Assembly (NCBI RefSeq): GCF_008638365.1
Contig: NZ_ML703337.1
Coordinates: 155,840 to 219,839, forward strand
Direction of reading: 5' to 3'
From: Nocardiopsis quinghaiensis
GTDB lineage: Bacteria > Actinomycetota > Actinomycetes > Streptosporangiales > Streptosporangiaceae
Length of the DNA: 64,000 nt
Position numbers and translations under genes: made by a program. The notes under the pieces were generated by a model, which was not told where the DNA came from, ran no database searches, and worked only from the letters and a program-made list of their open reading frames with translations. Position 1 is the first letter of the stretch. Each line of letters opens with the position of its first letter. Shown here piece after piece: positions 33,999 to 43,228 of the stretch.

Positions 33999-35005
33999 TG
34001 TCCGACCAGACCGGCGACGCGAGTCCCGACCGCACCATCGGCACGCCACTCGACCGCACCGACCCCGAGGGCGCCGTCGCCGAGGCCGCGCGCAGGTACT
34101 CCAACTGGGGCCGCTGGGGCGCGGACGACGTCCTGGGCACCGTCAACTTCATCGATCGGGCCAAGCGCCGTGAGGCGGCCGGACTGGTCCGCCTGGGAAC
34201 GAGCTTCTCCCTGGCGCAGAGCTTCGACATGGACGGCCCCCAGAAGGGCTGGCGGCGCCGGACCAACCCCGTGCACACCATGCTCGACACCGGCGTGGAC
34301 GCGGCGCTGGGCAACCAGGGCTTCCCGCACGGGATCGGCGGCGCCGACGACGTGGTGTCCATGCCGCTGCAGTGCTCCACGCAGTGGGACGGCCTCGGCC
34401 ACATCTTCGACCACGGCCGGGCCTGGAACGGCCGCGACGCCGCGCAGGTGGTCACCTCCGGCGGCGACCAGGTCACCGGCATCGAGCACATGGCCGCGCC
34501 CGTGGCCGGCCGGGGCGTGCTGCTGGACGTGGGCCGGTTCCTCGGGGAGGAGGGCGAGCTCCCCGACGGCTTCGCCGTCACCACCGAGCACCTGGAGGCC
34601 ACTGCGGACGCGCACGGCGTCGCGGTGGGCCGCGGGGACATCGTGTGCGTGCGCACCGGGCGGCTCGCCCGCGCCCGCCGCGAGGGCTGGGGCGAGTACG
34701 CGGGCGGGCCCGCGCCGGGACTGTCGTTCACCACCGCCGGGTGGCTGCACGGAACCGAGATCGCGGCGATCGCCACCGACACCTGGGGCTTCGAGGTGCG
34801 CCCCAACGAGTTCGACCACGCGTTCCAGCCCCTGCACCAGGTGGCCATCCCCCACATCGGCCTGCTCATCGGCGAGATGTGGGACCTGGACGAACTTGCG
34901 TCGCACTGCGCGGCCGACGGCGTCCACGAGTTCTTCCTGACCGCCGCACCGATCCCGTTCACCGGGGCGGTCGGCTCGCCCGTCAACCCCATCGCCGTCA
35001 AGTGA
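33998..35005 (+). CDS. Cyclase/kynurenine formamidase-like metal hydrolase
   Basis: A 335-residue protein of the cyclase family (PF04199). The usual metal motif H-S-G-T-H-x-D appears here as CSTQWDGLGHIFDHG, the variant common in a subgroup of longer cyclases, followed by GIEHMAAPVAGRGVLLDVGR. These enzymes open or hydrolyse amide, lactone or enol rings with a bound metal ion. The ATG overlaps the preceding stop, so translation is coupled. Acting next to FAH enzymes and an extradiol dioxygenase, it probably processes a ring-opened or lactone intermediate; the precise step is not derivable from sequence. Confidence 0.82.
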   Translation: MSDQTGDASPDRTIGTPLDRTDPEGAVAEAARRYSNWGRWGADDVLGTVNFIDRAKRREAAGLVRLGTSFSLAQSFDMDGPQKGWRRRTNPVHTMLDTGVDAALGNQGFPHGIGGADDVVSMPLQCSTQWDGLGHIFDHGRAWNGRDAAQVVTSGGDQVTGIEHMAAPVAGRGVLLDVGRFLGEEGELPDGFAVTTEHLEATADAHGVAVGRGDIVCVRTGRLARARREGWGEYAGGPAPGLSFTTAGWLHGTEIAAIATDTWGFEVRPNEFDHAFQPLHQVAIPHIGLLIGEMWDLDELASHCAADGVHEFFLTAAPIPFTGAVGSPVNPIAVK

Positions 35006-35017
35006 AGGTGACCCCCC

Positions 35018-36145
35018 ATGAAAGCTGTTGACAACGTCCTGGTCGTCGGTGCCGGAACCTCCGGCCTGACCCTGGCGATCCTGCTGGCACGCGAGGGCAT
35101 GCGCGTGGACGTGGCCGAGATCAAGCACGACGCCGACGCCCTCGGCTCGGGCATCACCGTCCAGGGCAACGCGCTCCGGGTCCTCCGTGAGCTCGGCGTG
35201 TGGGAACAGGTCGAAAAGGCGGGCTTCCCCTTCGACAGCCTGGGCCTGCGCGCGCCCGACGGGTCGCTGCTGGCGGAGATCCCCGACGTGCGCACCGGCG
35301 GCCCGGACCTGCCCGCGACGGTGGGGATGAACCGCCCCGAGCTGGCCGCGATCCTCACCGGTGCGGCCCGCTCCGCCGGGGCGAACCTGCGCCTCGGGCT
35401 GACCGTACGCAGCCTCACCGACCAGCCGGACGGTGTGGAGGTGCTGTTCTCCGACGGCGACTCCGACCACTACGACGTGGTCGTGGGCGCCGACGGCATC
35501 CGCTCCACGATCCGCCGCATGATCGGCGTCGACGCCGAACCGCGACCGACCGGTATGGGCATCTGGCGTATCCACACCCGCCGCCCGGCCAGCGTGGAGC
35601 GCACCGACCTGGTCTACGGAGGCCCGTGCTTCATCGCGGGCTACTGCCCCACCGGCCCGGACACCATGTACGCCTACCTGGTGGAGCGGGCCCGCGAGAA
35701 CGCCGACTTCACCGTGTCGGAGAGGGCCGCGCACATGACCGAGCTGTCGAAGGGCTACGGCGGGGTCTGGGACGAGATCCGCGCCGACATCGCCGACTCC
35801 GACCGGGTCAACTACACGTGGTTCGAGTCGCTGCTGGTGGAGGGACCGTGGAACCGCGGCCGGACGGTCCTCATCGGCGACGCCGTGCACGCCTGCCCGC
35901 CCACCCTCGCCCAGGGCGCCGCCCAGGGGATGGAGGACGCGCTGGTGCTGGCCGAGCTGCTGCTCGACGCCGACACCGTCGACCAGACCCTGTTCGACGC
36001 GTTCACGGCCCGGCGCTTCGAGCGCGCCCGCACCGTCGTGGAGTCGTCGGTGACGCTGGCCGACTGGCAGCTGGACGGGGTCCGCGACGCCGACGTGCCC
36101 GGCATGATGCGCAAGGTCTCCGCACTGGTCTCGGAGCTGCCGTGA
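35018..36145 (+). CDS. FAD-dependent aromatic monooxygenase
   Basis: A 375-residue group A flavin monooxygenase. The three family motifs are present: GAGTSG (residues 11-16) for FAD, the DG motif in DVVVGADGIRSTIRR (about 160), and GDAVHACPPTLAQGAAQGM (about 287) for the FAD ribityl. It uses NAD(P)H and oxygen to hydroxylate an aromatic ring, sometimes with loss of a carboxyl group as in salicylate or 6-hydroxynicotinate 3-monooxygenase. It precedes, with a one-base overlap, an amidohydrolase-type decarboxylase, and both should act before the ring-cleaving dioxygenase. An AAGGTGA site precedes the ATG at 35018. Confidence 0.88.
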   Translation: MKAVDNVLVVGAGTSGLTLAILLAREGMRVDVAEIKHDADALGSGITVQGNALRVLRELGVWEQVEKAGFPFDSLGLRAPDGSLLAEIPDVRTGGPDLPATVGMNRPELAAILTGAARSAGANLRLGLTVRSLTDQPDGVEVLFSDGDSDHYDVVVGADGIRSTIRRMIGVDAEPRPTGMGIWRIHTRRPASVERTDLVYGGPCFIAGYCPTGPDTMYAYLVERARENADFTVSERAAHMTELSKGYGGVWDEIRADIADSDRVNYTWFESLLVEGPWNRGRTVLIGDAVHACPPTLAQGAAQGMEDALVLAELLLDADTVDQTLFDAFTARRFERARTVVESSVTLADWQLDGVRDADVPGMMRKVSALVSELP

Positions 36146-37158
36146 TGATCGTCGACGTCCACGCCCACGTCCTGCTCCCCGAGGTGGAGGGGGAGGTCTC
36201 CGGCCAGCCCGGGCACGACGAGCACCGGGCCACCGACGCGAGGCGCAACGGGGAGGAGTCCCTGGGGGTCAGCGGTCGCATGGTCGGCGAACGCCTGAGC
36301 CGCCTGACCGAGGTCTGCGCCCGGCTGGCCGACATGGACGCCGCGGGGGTGGACGTGCAGGTCGTCAGCCCCTCGCCGTCCCACTACCACTACTGGGCCG
36401 GGCGCGGGCTGGCCGAGCGCGCGCACAAGCTGGCCAACGAGGGGGTGGCCGCGCACTGCGCCGGAGCCCCCGACCGGCTGGTGGGCCTGGGCCTGGTCCC
36501 GCTCCAGCACCCCGACCTGGCGGTGGAGGCGCTCGACCACGCCCTGTCCCTCGGGCTCAGGGGCGTGGAGATCTCCTCCCACGCCCCCGGCCGGGAGCTG
36601 TCCGACTCCGCCTACGAACCGCTGTGGGCGCGGGCCGCCGAGACCGGGGCGGTGCTCTTCCTGCACCCCTTCGGCTGCACGCTCGACGAACGGCTGGACC
36701 GCTGGTACCTGTCCAACATCGTCGGGCAGCCCGCCGAGAACGCCGTGGCCCTGTCGCACCTGGTCTTCTCCGGTGTCCTGGACCGTCACCCGGACCTGCG
36801 GATCGTGGCGGCCCACGGCGGCGGCTACCTGCCCACCCACCTCGGCCGCGCCGACCACGGCTGGCGCGTACGGCCCGACGCCCGGGGCTGCGCCGACCCG
36901 CCCAGCACCTACCTGCGGCGCATGTGGTTCGACTCGCTCGTCCACGACCCCGCGGTCCTGCGCCACCTGGTGGAGGCGGTGGGCGCCGACCGCGTCGTGC
37001 TGGGCTCGGACCACCCCTTCGACATGGGCACCGACGCGCCCGTGGACGCGCTGCGCGCCGCCGGCCTGGGCCCCGACGCCCTCGCCGCGATCGGCGGCGG
37101 CAACGCCGCCGCCCTGTTCGACCTGACCACCGACACACCAGAGAGGGAGTCACCATGA
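36145..37158 (+). CDS. Amidohydrolase-family decarboxylase (ACMSD/gamma-resorcylate type)
   Basis: A 337-residue amidohydrolase 2 (PF04909) enzyme. Metal-site residues are visible: VDVHAHVLLP at the start, LFLHPFGCTLDER near residue 170, VAAHGGGYLPTHLGR near 225, and the Asp in VLGSDHPFDMG near 287. This layout belongs to ACMSD, 2,3-dihydroxybenzoate and gamma-resorcylate decarboxylases, which remove a ring or side carboxylate without cofactor. A hydrolase function is also possible. The ATG shares its A with the previous stop, and the next gene overlaps by four bases, so it is tightly coupled with the monooxygenase and dioxygenase. Confidence 0.85.
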   Translation: MIVDVHAHVLLPEVEGEVSGQPGHDEHRATDARRNGEESLGVSGRMVGERLSRLTEVCARLADMDAAGVDVQVVSPSPSHYHYWAGRGLAERAHKLANEGVAAHCAGAPDRLVGLGLVPLQHPDLAVEALDHALSLGLRGVEISSHAPGRELSDSAYEPLWARAAETGAVLFLHPFGCTLDERLDRWYLSNIVGQPAENAVALSHLVFSGVLDRHPDLRIVAAHGGGYLPTHLGRADHGWRVRPDARGCADPPSTYLRRMWFDSLVHDPAVLRHLVEAVGADRVVLGSDHPFDMGTDAPVDALRAAGLGPDALAAIGGGNAAALFDLTTDTPERESP

Positions 37159-38093
37159 CCGACCGGCTCATCACGCACCTCAGACACGTCGCGCTCGCCG
37201 TGCCCGACTTCGACAAGCAGCAGCGGTTCTTCACCGACATGTGGAAGCTGACCGAGGCCGAGACCGACTCGGGGGCGTCCTTCCTGGCCGCGGAGGGCTC
37301 CCCGGAGAACTACGTGGTCCGACTGCGCCGGGCCGAGGAGAAGCGGATCGACCTGGTGGCCTTCGGCGCGGCCTCGCCCGCCGACGTGGACGCCCTCGCC
37401 GACCGCCTGATCAGGGCGGGCGTGCAGATGGTGAACGAGCCCGGGCTGATGGACACCCCCGGCGGCGGCTACGGGGTCCGGTTCTTCGACGTGGACGGCC
37501 GCACCATCGAGGTCTCGGCCGACGTCGCCGTCCGTACACACCGCAAGGTGGAGGAGACGGAGTCCGTCCCCGTCCGGCTGTCCCACGTCGTGCTCAACTC
37601 CCCGGACCTGGACCGCACCCGCCTCTGGTACGAGAGGCACCTGGGCTTCGCGCTCTCCGACACCCTCATGCACCCGCGCATGGGCAAGGTCATGCACTTC
37701 ATGCGGTGCAACTCCACGCACCACAGCATCGCCATCGCCCAGGGGCCGCACGCCTCCCTGCACCACGTCTCGTTCGAGATGCGCGGCATCGACGAGTACA
37801 TGCGCGGCACCGGACGCCTGCTGCGCGCGGGCGTGCGCAAGATCTGGGGGCCGGGGCGCCACATGGCGGGCAACAACACCTTCTCCTACTTCATGGACCC
37901 GCACGGCAACACCCTGGAGTACACCACCGAGCTGGAGCGGCTGGACGAGGACACCTGGCACCCGCACATGTACGACTTCTCCGACCCCAACGTCACCGAC
38001 CAGTGGGGCACCGCCAACCCGATGGACGAGTTCGTCGCCAAGGAGTCCTTCAACGACCCCGACCGCGGCTGCTTCATCGCTCCTCCCATGTGA
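37155..38093 (+). CDS. Extradiol ring-cleavage dioxygenase (VOC, type I)
   Basis: A 312-residue two-module vicinal oxygen chelate protein, the size of BphC/catechol 2,3-dioxygenases. Module 1 (1-135) starts LRHVALAVPDFDKQQRFF; module 2 (140-290) has the iron ligands His in LSHVVLNSPDLDRTRLWY, His in LHHVSFEMRGIDEYM and Glu in NTLEYTTELERL. A C-terminal extension of 30 residues follows. It would open a catecholic ring next to the diol with Fe(II). Its ATG overlaps the stop of the decarboxylase gene (ATGA). It is the defining enzyme of the operon. Confidence 0.87.
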   Translation: MTDRLITHLRHVALAVPDFDKQQRFFTDMWKLTEAETDSGASFLAAEGSPENYVVRLRRAEEKRIDLVAFGAASPADVDALADRLIRAGVQMVNEPGLMDTPGGGYGVRFFDVDGRTIEVSADVAVRTHRKVEETESVPVRLSHVVLNSPDLDRTRLWYERHLGFALSDTLMHPRMGKVMHFMRCNSTHHSIAIAQGPHASLHHVSFEMRGIDEYMRGTGRLLRAGVRKIWGPGRHMAGNNTFSYFMDPHGNTLEYTTELERLDEDTWHPHMYDFSDPNVTDQWGTANPMDEFVAKESFNDPDRGCFIAPPM

Positions 38094-38142
38094 ACCGGAC
38101 CCTCCCGCGTAGCCCGCCCCCCTCACACCGAATCGGAGCGCC

Positions 38143-39078
38143 ATGAGACTGGCCACCTACCAGCGCGAGGGCCTGCGCCGCTGCGGCGTGGTCGAGGGGA
38201 AGGAGGTCCTGCCCTTCCCGGAGGGGACCGACCTGCTCGACCTCGTCGGCGGTGCCCCCGTACCCGCGACGGGGGCGCCCGTGCCCCTGGCCGGGGTCCG
38301 GCTGCTGCCTCCCCTGGAGCCGCCCTCGGTCCGCGACTTCGTCACCTTCGAGGAGCACGTCGAGGGCGTGCGCCGCAGTGTGAGCGGGGAGGAGGGGGTA
38401 CCGGACGCCTGGTACGACGCGCCCACCTTCTACTTCACCAACCCCGCCGCGCTGGTGGGGGCACACGACGACGTCCCGGTCCCGCCCGGATGCGAGGTCC
38501 TGGACTTCGAGCTGGAGGTCGCCGCGGTCGTGGGCCGCCCCGGCGGCGACCTCACCCCGGAGCGGGCGCGCGAGCACATCTTCGGCTACACCGTGTTCAA
38601 CGACTGGTCGGCGCGCGACCTGCAGTCCCGTGAGATGCAGGTGGGCCTGGGCCCGTGCAAGGGCAAGGACGCGGCGGCGACCCTGGGCCCCTGGCTGGTC
38701 ACCGCCGACGAGTTGGAGCCCCACCGCGACGGGGAGGGGTTCCTGCGCCTGGCCCTGACCGCCGAGGTCAACGGCGAGGTGGTCGGCGTCGACCTGCTGT
38801 CCAACATGGGCTGGACCTTCGAGGAGATGCTCTCCCACGCCTCGCGGGGCACGCGGGTCCGGTCCGGGGACGTGCTCGGCTCGGGGACCTGCGGCAACGG
38901 CGGGTGCCTGGCCGAGCTGTGGGGGCGGCGAGGCCGCCAGGACCCGCCCCCGCTCCGGCCCGGCGACACGGTCACCCTGACCGTGGAGGGCATCGGCACC
39001 GTCGCCAACACCGTCGTTCCCGGGAGGGCGGTCGAGCCGGTGCCCGGTGCACGCAGGCGCCCCCGCGACCGTCCCTGA
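38143..39078 (+). CDS. Fumarylacetoacetate hydrolase family protein (second copy)
   Basis: A 311-residue FAH enzyme, shorter at the N-terminus and distinct from the copy at 32991. Motifs: FVTFEEHVEGVRRS, FYFTNPAALVGAHDDV, the metal Glu pair in LDFELEVAAVVGRPG, FGYTVFNDWSARDLQSREM and the C-terminal LGSGTCGNGGCLAEL. The phrase NDWSARDLQ-x-EM is frequent in FAH proteins acting on hydroxylated dienoates or acylpyruvates. It follows the dioxygenase gene by 49 bases with a GGAGCG site. The two FAH genes suggest two successive C-C or enol hydrolysis steps. Confidence 0.88.
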   Translation: MRLATYQREGLRRCGVVEGKEVLPFPEGTDLLDLVGGAPVPATGAPVPLAGVRLLPPLEPPSVRDFVTFEEHVEGVRRSVSGEEGVPDAWYDAPTFYFTNPAALVGAHDDVPVPPGCEVLDFELEVAAVVGRPGGDLTPERAREHIFGYTVFNDWSARDLQSREMQVGLGPCKGKDAAATLGPWLVTADELEPHRDGEGFLRLALTAEVNGEVVGVDLLSNMGWTFEEMLSHASRGTRVRSGDVLGSGTCGNGGCLAELWGRRGRQDPPPLRPGDTVTLTVEGIGTVANTVVPGRAVEPVPGARRRPRDRP

Positions 39079-39127
39079 ACAGCGCGCCCCGGGCGGGGCA
39101 GGCCCGCCCGGGGCCGGAGAGGAAACC

Positions 39128-39892
39128 ATGGAACGCCTGCACGGCAAGGTCGTCGTGGTCACCGGTGCCGCACGCGGGCAGGGCGCGGCCGCCGCCACCG
39201 CCCTGGCCGAGGAGGGCGCCCGCGTCGTCGCCCTCGACGTGGTCGGTCCCGAACCGCCTCCGCCGGCCGGCGGCGCGGTCGTCCACCGGCGCCTGGACGT
39301 CACCGACGCCGAGGGCTGGCGTGCGCTCGCCGCCTGGCTGCGCGAGGAGTACGGGCGCGTGGACGGACTGGTCAACAACGCCGGGATCACCCTGCGCCAC
39401 CGCCTGGACGAGGTCGACCCGGCCGACTTCGACCGCGTGCACGCGGTCAACGTGACCGGACCGCTCCTGGGCGTCCAGAGCCTGCTGCCGCTCATGCCGC
39501 GCGGGGCCTCCATCGTCAACGTCGGCTCCGTCGCGGCCCTGACCGGGCACTACCCGGTCGCCTACACCGCGAGCAAGTGGGCGCTGCGCGGGCTGTCCGC
39601 GGCGGCCAGCCTGGAGCTGGGCCCGCGCGGGATCCGGGTCAACACCCTGCATCCGGGGTTCGTCGAGACGCCGATGACCGCCTCCGCGCCGGAGGCGATG
39701 CGCCGGGCCAGCGTCGAGCAGACCCCGCTCGGTCGGACGGGAACCGTGGAGGACATCGCGCCCCTGGTCGTGTTCCTGGTCTCCGACGAGTCCTCGTTCG
39801 TCACCGGCGCGGAGATCCCCGTGGACGGCGGGTACAGCACTCACGGCGGCGCCAAGGCGGTCTCGGACGCCCTGCGCCAGGCCGTGCCGTAG
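39128..39892 (+). CDS. SDR-family oxidoreductase of the catabolic operon
   Basis: A 254-residue classical SDR: cofactor motif TGAARGQG (residues 13-20), NNAG in GLVNNAGITLRHR, catalytic Ser in VNVGSVAALTG, and YTASK with catalytic Tyr/Lys near 152; the end IPVDGGYSTHGG is typical. The sequence most resembles the 3-alpha(or 20-beta)-hydroxysteroid and cis-diol dehydrogenase-like SDRs. It is the last gene of the operon, 49 bases after the second FAH gene with a GAGAGGA site. It may oxidise a diol or hydroxy-intermediate in the pathway. No terminator hairpin is obvious after it. Confidence 0.87.
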   Translation: MERLHGKVVVVTGAARGQGAAAATALAEEGARVVALDVVGPEPPPPAGGAVVHRRLDVTDAEGWRALAAWLREEYGRVDGLVNNAGITLRHRLDEVDPADFDRVHAVNVTGPLLGVQSLLPLMPRGASIVNVGSVAALTGHYPVAYTASKWALRGLSAAASLELGPRGIRVNTLHPGFVETPMTASAPEAMRRASVEQTPLGRTGTVEDIAPLVVFLVSDESSFVTGAEIPVDGGYSTHGGAKAVSDALRQAVP

Positions 39893-39983
39893 ACGACCGG
39901 TCGATGCAGTAGGTTCACGGCCGCCCGATCGCCGACCACGAGGGGGTCCTCATGCCGACGGCCTTCATCCCGGAAGCGCGGTC

Positions 39984-40474
39984 ATGAGGCTGTCGAGGGT
40001 GACGCCGGAGCTGCGCGGTACCCTGCTCCGGTCGCCGGAGATACCGGTGCGGCTTCCGTGGGCCCTGCGCGCCACGCGTTTCCTGATGCGCCGGATGGAC
40101 GCCCGTCACCTGCCCGGCGTCACGCTGGAGCTGCCCGAGGAGGCGGCCCCGGCGTCCGGGTGTACCGGCCCGAGGAACGCCGTTCGCAAGCCGCGCTCCT
40201 GTGGATCCACGGCGGCGGCCTGGTCATCGGCCGCGCCGTGCAGGACACCCCCCTGTGCAGCGCCACGGCCCGGGAGCTGGGCGTCGATCCCTCGCGCGTG
40301 GCCGTCGGGGGGCAGAGCGCGGGAGGCGGGCTCGCCGCCGCCTTCCACCCTGTGCGCTGGGCGCCCCACGGGTTCGAGTCCTGGGCGCCCGGCACCGGCG
40401 TCGCCCGCGCCCACCTCGCGACGGCCCGGGCGTGGTCGGGGCGGGCCCTGGCGCGGGGAGCCGGCCGCTCCTGA
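39984..40474 (+). pseudogene. Alpha/beta-hydrolase (HSL-type esterase) with multiple deletions
   Basis: The ATG at 39984, overlapping an 11-codon frame (ATGA), starts a plausible N-terminus (LRGTLLRSPEIPVRLPWALR). Near 40150 the frame must shift to continue as GVRVYRPEERRSQAALLWIH, with the oxyanion motif HGGGLVIGRAVQD. The sequence then runs ATARELGVDPSRVAVGGQSA-GGG (nucleophile Ser) and WAPHGFESWAPGTGVARAHL, the segment with the catalytic His. Two stretches are missing: the DYRLAPE block before the nucleophile and about 80 residues after GGGLAAA. So one frameshift and at least two internal deletions inactivate a roughly 320-residue esterase. Confidence 0.72.
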
Positions 40475-40608
40475 ACGCCGGGACCGGCGGCCGCACCCCG
40501 GAGAGCGGCGACTTCCCGGGGCCGCCGTACCGCGCGGATCCGGTGGGACGCAACGGAGGCGTGCGCCTTGGGGTCCGCGCGGGTCCGCCGCGCCTTCCAC
40601 CACCGGGG

Positions 40609-42180
40609 TCAGGTACCGGGGCGTATGAGGGCGTCGTCGACGAGGGCGCGGCCCGCCTCACCGTACAGATGGAAGACCGCGTCGGCGCCCTGTTCGCGCA
40701 GCTGCACGATCTCGTCCTCGTGGTTGACCACCCCCGCGATCCTGGCCCGGCAGTCCTTTCCTCGGAGCTGGTCCAGCGCCGCCAGGTTCCCCCGCTGGTT
40801 CGGCATGGCCAGCACGATCAGCTCCATCGCCGGGGCGAGGCTGAGGCGTTCCCAGAAGTCGGAGTCGGTGGCGTCCCCCTCCACCACCCGGTATCCCTGT
40901 CGGCGCAGCCCGGCCACTGTGGCGGGATCGTGCTCCACCCCCACAGCCGGAATCGTGTGCGCCTCGGCCAACCGGTCGTAGGCGCCGCGCCCGACGCGTC
41001 CCATGCCCAGGATCACCGCACGCGCACCGCTGATGTCGATGGGCCGGTCCCTCTCCAGAAGGTCGGAGCGCTCGTACCGGCCCAGCCACGGCGCGGACGC
41101 CCGGTAGACGGACTCGCCGGCGGTGTTCAGCGGCGCCGACGCGGTGAAGCTGAGCGCCACCGCGAGGGCCAACACCACCAGCCACTCGTCCGACAGCCAC
41201 CCCTGGGAGGCCGCCAGCGCCCCGACGATGAGGCCGAACTCGGAGAAGTTGCCCAGGGTCATGCCCGCGAGCAGGGAGGTGCGGTAGCGCAGGCGGGAGC
41301 GCAGGAACAGCGCCGCGAAGAGCACCGACTTGAGCGGGACCACCAGAAGCAGGAGCAGTGCCGCCAGCAGGGACTCACCGGTGGGCAGAGCGGTGAGGCC
41401 GATACTCAGGAAGAAGCCGACGAGCAGGAGTTCCTTCACGGACAGCAGGGACTTGGCCAGGGGTGCCGCGTTGGCCGACGGAGCGAGCAGGAGGCCGAGG
41501 ACCAGCGCCCCCAGGTCGCCCTTGAGGCCCACCAGGTCGAACAGGGCGTACCCCGCCACCAGGGCCGCGGCCACGCCGAAGAGCACCTGCATCTCCCCGC
41601 GTCCGATCCGGTCCAGCAGGTGCCGCAGCACCGGGGCCGCGGGCAGCAGGAGGAACAGGAGCAGGGCCCAGGGGCTGGGGTAGGCCCCCGAGGAGGCGGA
41701 GAGGAACACGACGGCGAACACGTCCTGCATGACGAGCACGCCGATGGCCAGGCGCCCGTAGAGCGATCCGGACTCGCTGCGCGCCTCCAGGACCTTGACG
41801 GCGAACACCGTGCTGGAGAACGACAGGGCGAAGCCCAGCAGGAGCAGTGTGGGCCAGCCGGTGCCTTGGAGGAGTGACAGCCCCGTGAACTTCAGCGCCC
41901 CTACGAACACGGCGATCAGCAGTGTGGAGGCGAGCATGTGGACGGTGGCGGTCCCCCACACCTCGCGGCGCAGCAGGGAGCGCACGTCCAGCTTCAGTCC
42001 GATACCGAAGAGCAGCAGGGTGACGCCGAGATCGGCGGCGGTCCCCAGTGCCGGGGTGAGGCCGTAGCCCAGGGCGTTGAGGGCGAACCCCGCTGCCAGG
42101 AAGCCGACCATGGGCGGCAGGCGCAGCGCCAGGGCCGCGAGGCCTCCGGCGAACGCTGCCACGATGAAGGCGGGTTCCAT
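40609..42180 (-). CDS. CPA2 cation/proton antiporter with NAD-binding domain (Kef/YbaL-like)
   Basis: A 523-residue protein. The first ~370 residues contain 12-13 membrane helices with family features such as DLGVTLLLFGIGLKLDVRSL and LGNFSEFGLIVGALAASQGW. The C-terminal cytosolic part (about 385-510) is a RCK/TrkA-N Rossmann domain with VILGMGRVGRGAYDRLAEAH, acidic strand end VEHDPATV, and VVEGDATDSDFWERL. It probably exchanges K+ or Na+ for protons under nucleotide control. Start ATG at 42180 matches the first helix. Transcribed alone, convergent with the esterase remnant. Confidence 0.88.
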   Translation of the reverse strand: MEPAFIVAAFAGGLAALALRLPPMVGFLAAGFALNALGYGLTPALGTAADLGVTLLLFGIGLKLDVRSLLRREVWGTATVHMLASTLLIAVFVGALKFTGLSLLQGTGWPTLLLLGFALSFSSTVFAVKVLEARSESGSLYGRLAIGVLVMQDVFAVVFLSASSGAYPSPWALLLFLLLPAAPVLRHLLDRIGRGEMQVLFGVAAALVAGYALFDLVGLKGDLGALVLGLLLAPSANAAPLAKSLLSVKELLLVGFFLSIGLTALPTGESLLAALLLLLVVPLKSVLFAALFLRSRLRYRTSLLAGMTLGNFSEFGLIVGALAASQGWLSDEWLVVLALAVALSFTASAPLNTAGESVYRASAPWLGRYERSDLLERDRPIDISGARAVILGMGRVGRGAYDRLAEAHTIPAVGVEHDPATVAGLRRQGYRVVEGDATDSDFWERLSLAPAMELIVLAMPNQRGNLAALDQLRGKDCRARIAGVVNHEDEIVQLREQGADAVFHLYGEAGRALVDDALIRPGT

Positions 42181-42446
42181 GTGTCCTTTGCTTCGTCGGC
42201 GTCTCGTTCGGAACGGAAGGCGCGACCGCTCGTGTGCGTGTCCACCGCCCCGTTCAGCCGTTCGTCGCTTCCGCTCGGGAGAGTTTAGCCTCCCCGTACC
42301 GCCCCGCCTCCGGCGGGATCACTCCCTCACGGGCCCGGACCCCGTCCCCTTCCTCCTGTTTTGCCAACATCCAAGGAATGGATCGTCGACAATCTGGGAA
42401 GGCAGTCCCTGACAACAGTCAACAGATGGTCAAGAGGCGAAAACTC

Positions 42447-42923
42447 ATGTGGACTTTGGGTGGTCCGGATCCGATCGTGCGTGCACTGACCGCCTTGGGT
42501 CTTCCGCCGCTCTTCGACCCCGAGCACCGGCCCGATGGTGCCCGGAGCGAGGATGAGCCCGTGCTGGCCGAGAGCCTGATCGCCGCGGGCGAGATGCGGG
42601 CCGGACCCGCCCCGGTACCCGGACGCGACGGCGCACCGGGTTCCTGGGCCGACACCGTGCAGGACCGCGAACTGGCCCAGGCCCTGCTGTACCGGCGTAT
42701 GGAACGCACCATCGCCGACTGGCAGTGGGCCACCGACCCCGCCCCCTCACGCGCCGGCGCGGCGGCCGAGGCCGCGATGTTCGCGGCCCACGCCCTCGTC
42801 GCCGCACACGCCGACCCCGGCTCCGAACACACCGAGGGCGATCTGGAGGAGGCCGAGCAGTCCCTGCGGGCCGCCCTGGTCCTGGTGCGGACCGCCCAGC
42901 CCTCACCTCAGAAACAGGACTGA
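42447..42923 (+). CDS. Hypothetical actinobacterial protein
   Basis: A 158-residue protein that I do not recognise. It starts MWTLGGPDPIVRALTALGLP and is Ala/Glu-rich and helical, with LAQALLYRRMERTIADWQWA near residues 85-105 and EHTEGDLEEAEQSLRAALVL near the end; no signal, membrane helix or catalytic motif is seen. I chose the ATG at 42447 because an AGAGG lies 9 bases upstream; in-frame ATGs at 42426 and 42378 lack ribosome sites. Codon use is normal for the window. The upstream 260 bases (42181-42446) form the divergent region with the antiporter and hold no other gene. Confidence 0.6.
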   Translation: MWTLGGPDPIVRALTALGLPPLFDPEHRPDGARSEDEPVLAESLIAAGEMRAGPAPVPGRDGAPGSWADTVQDRELAQALLYRRMERTIADWQWATDPAPSRAGAAAEAAMFAAHALVAAHADPGSEHTEGDLEEAEQSLRAALVLVRTAQPSPQKQD

Positions 42924-43228
42924 GCGAACTCCCGACCCGCGACGGGCGGCGTGTGCCCCTGGCGATCCCGGGTAGCCGTCGCCCAGGGAGTGTTTTCTGG
43001 AAGGCTTTCGGGTCGGCGAGCGGCCGTCCCAGGCGATCTCTCGCAAGACGATGTGCGAAGTCCAGCCTGGTCGTGCTTCACGAGCGCGGAGGCGTGGCGA
43101 GAGGCGGCCTGGCGGACGCGGGTCCGGAACGGTGCAAAAAACACGACCTAGGAGTGTGCTCGACGGGTGCTGCCCGCCGAACACGCCCTGTCAGACGTAT
43201 GCCGTCGGGCGCGGGGGAGATGGTGATC
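42924..43228. other. Intergenic region before an SDR gene
   Basis: About 300 bases with no convincing coding frame. The stretch around 43130-43165 (gcaaaaaacacgacctaggagtgtg) is AT-richer and probably includes the promoter of the following SDR gene. No repeat or RNA structure stands out. Confidence 0.4.
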
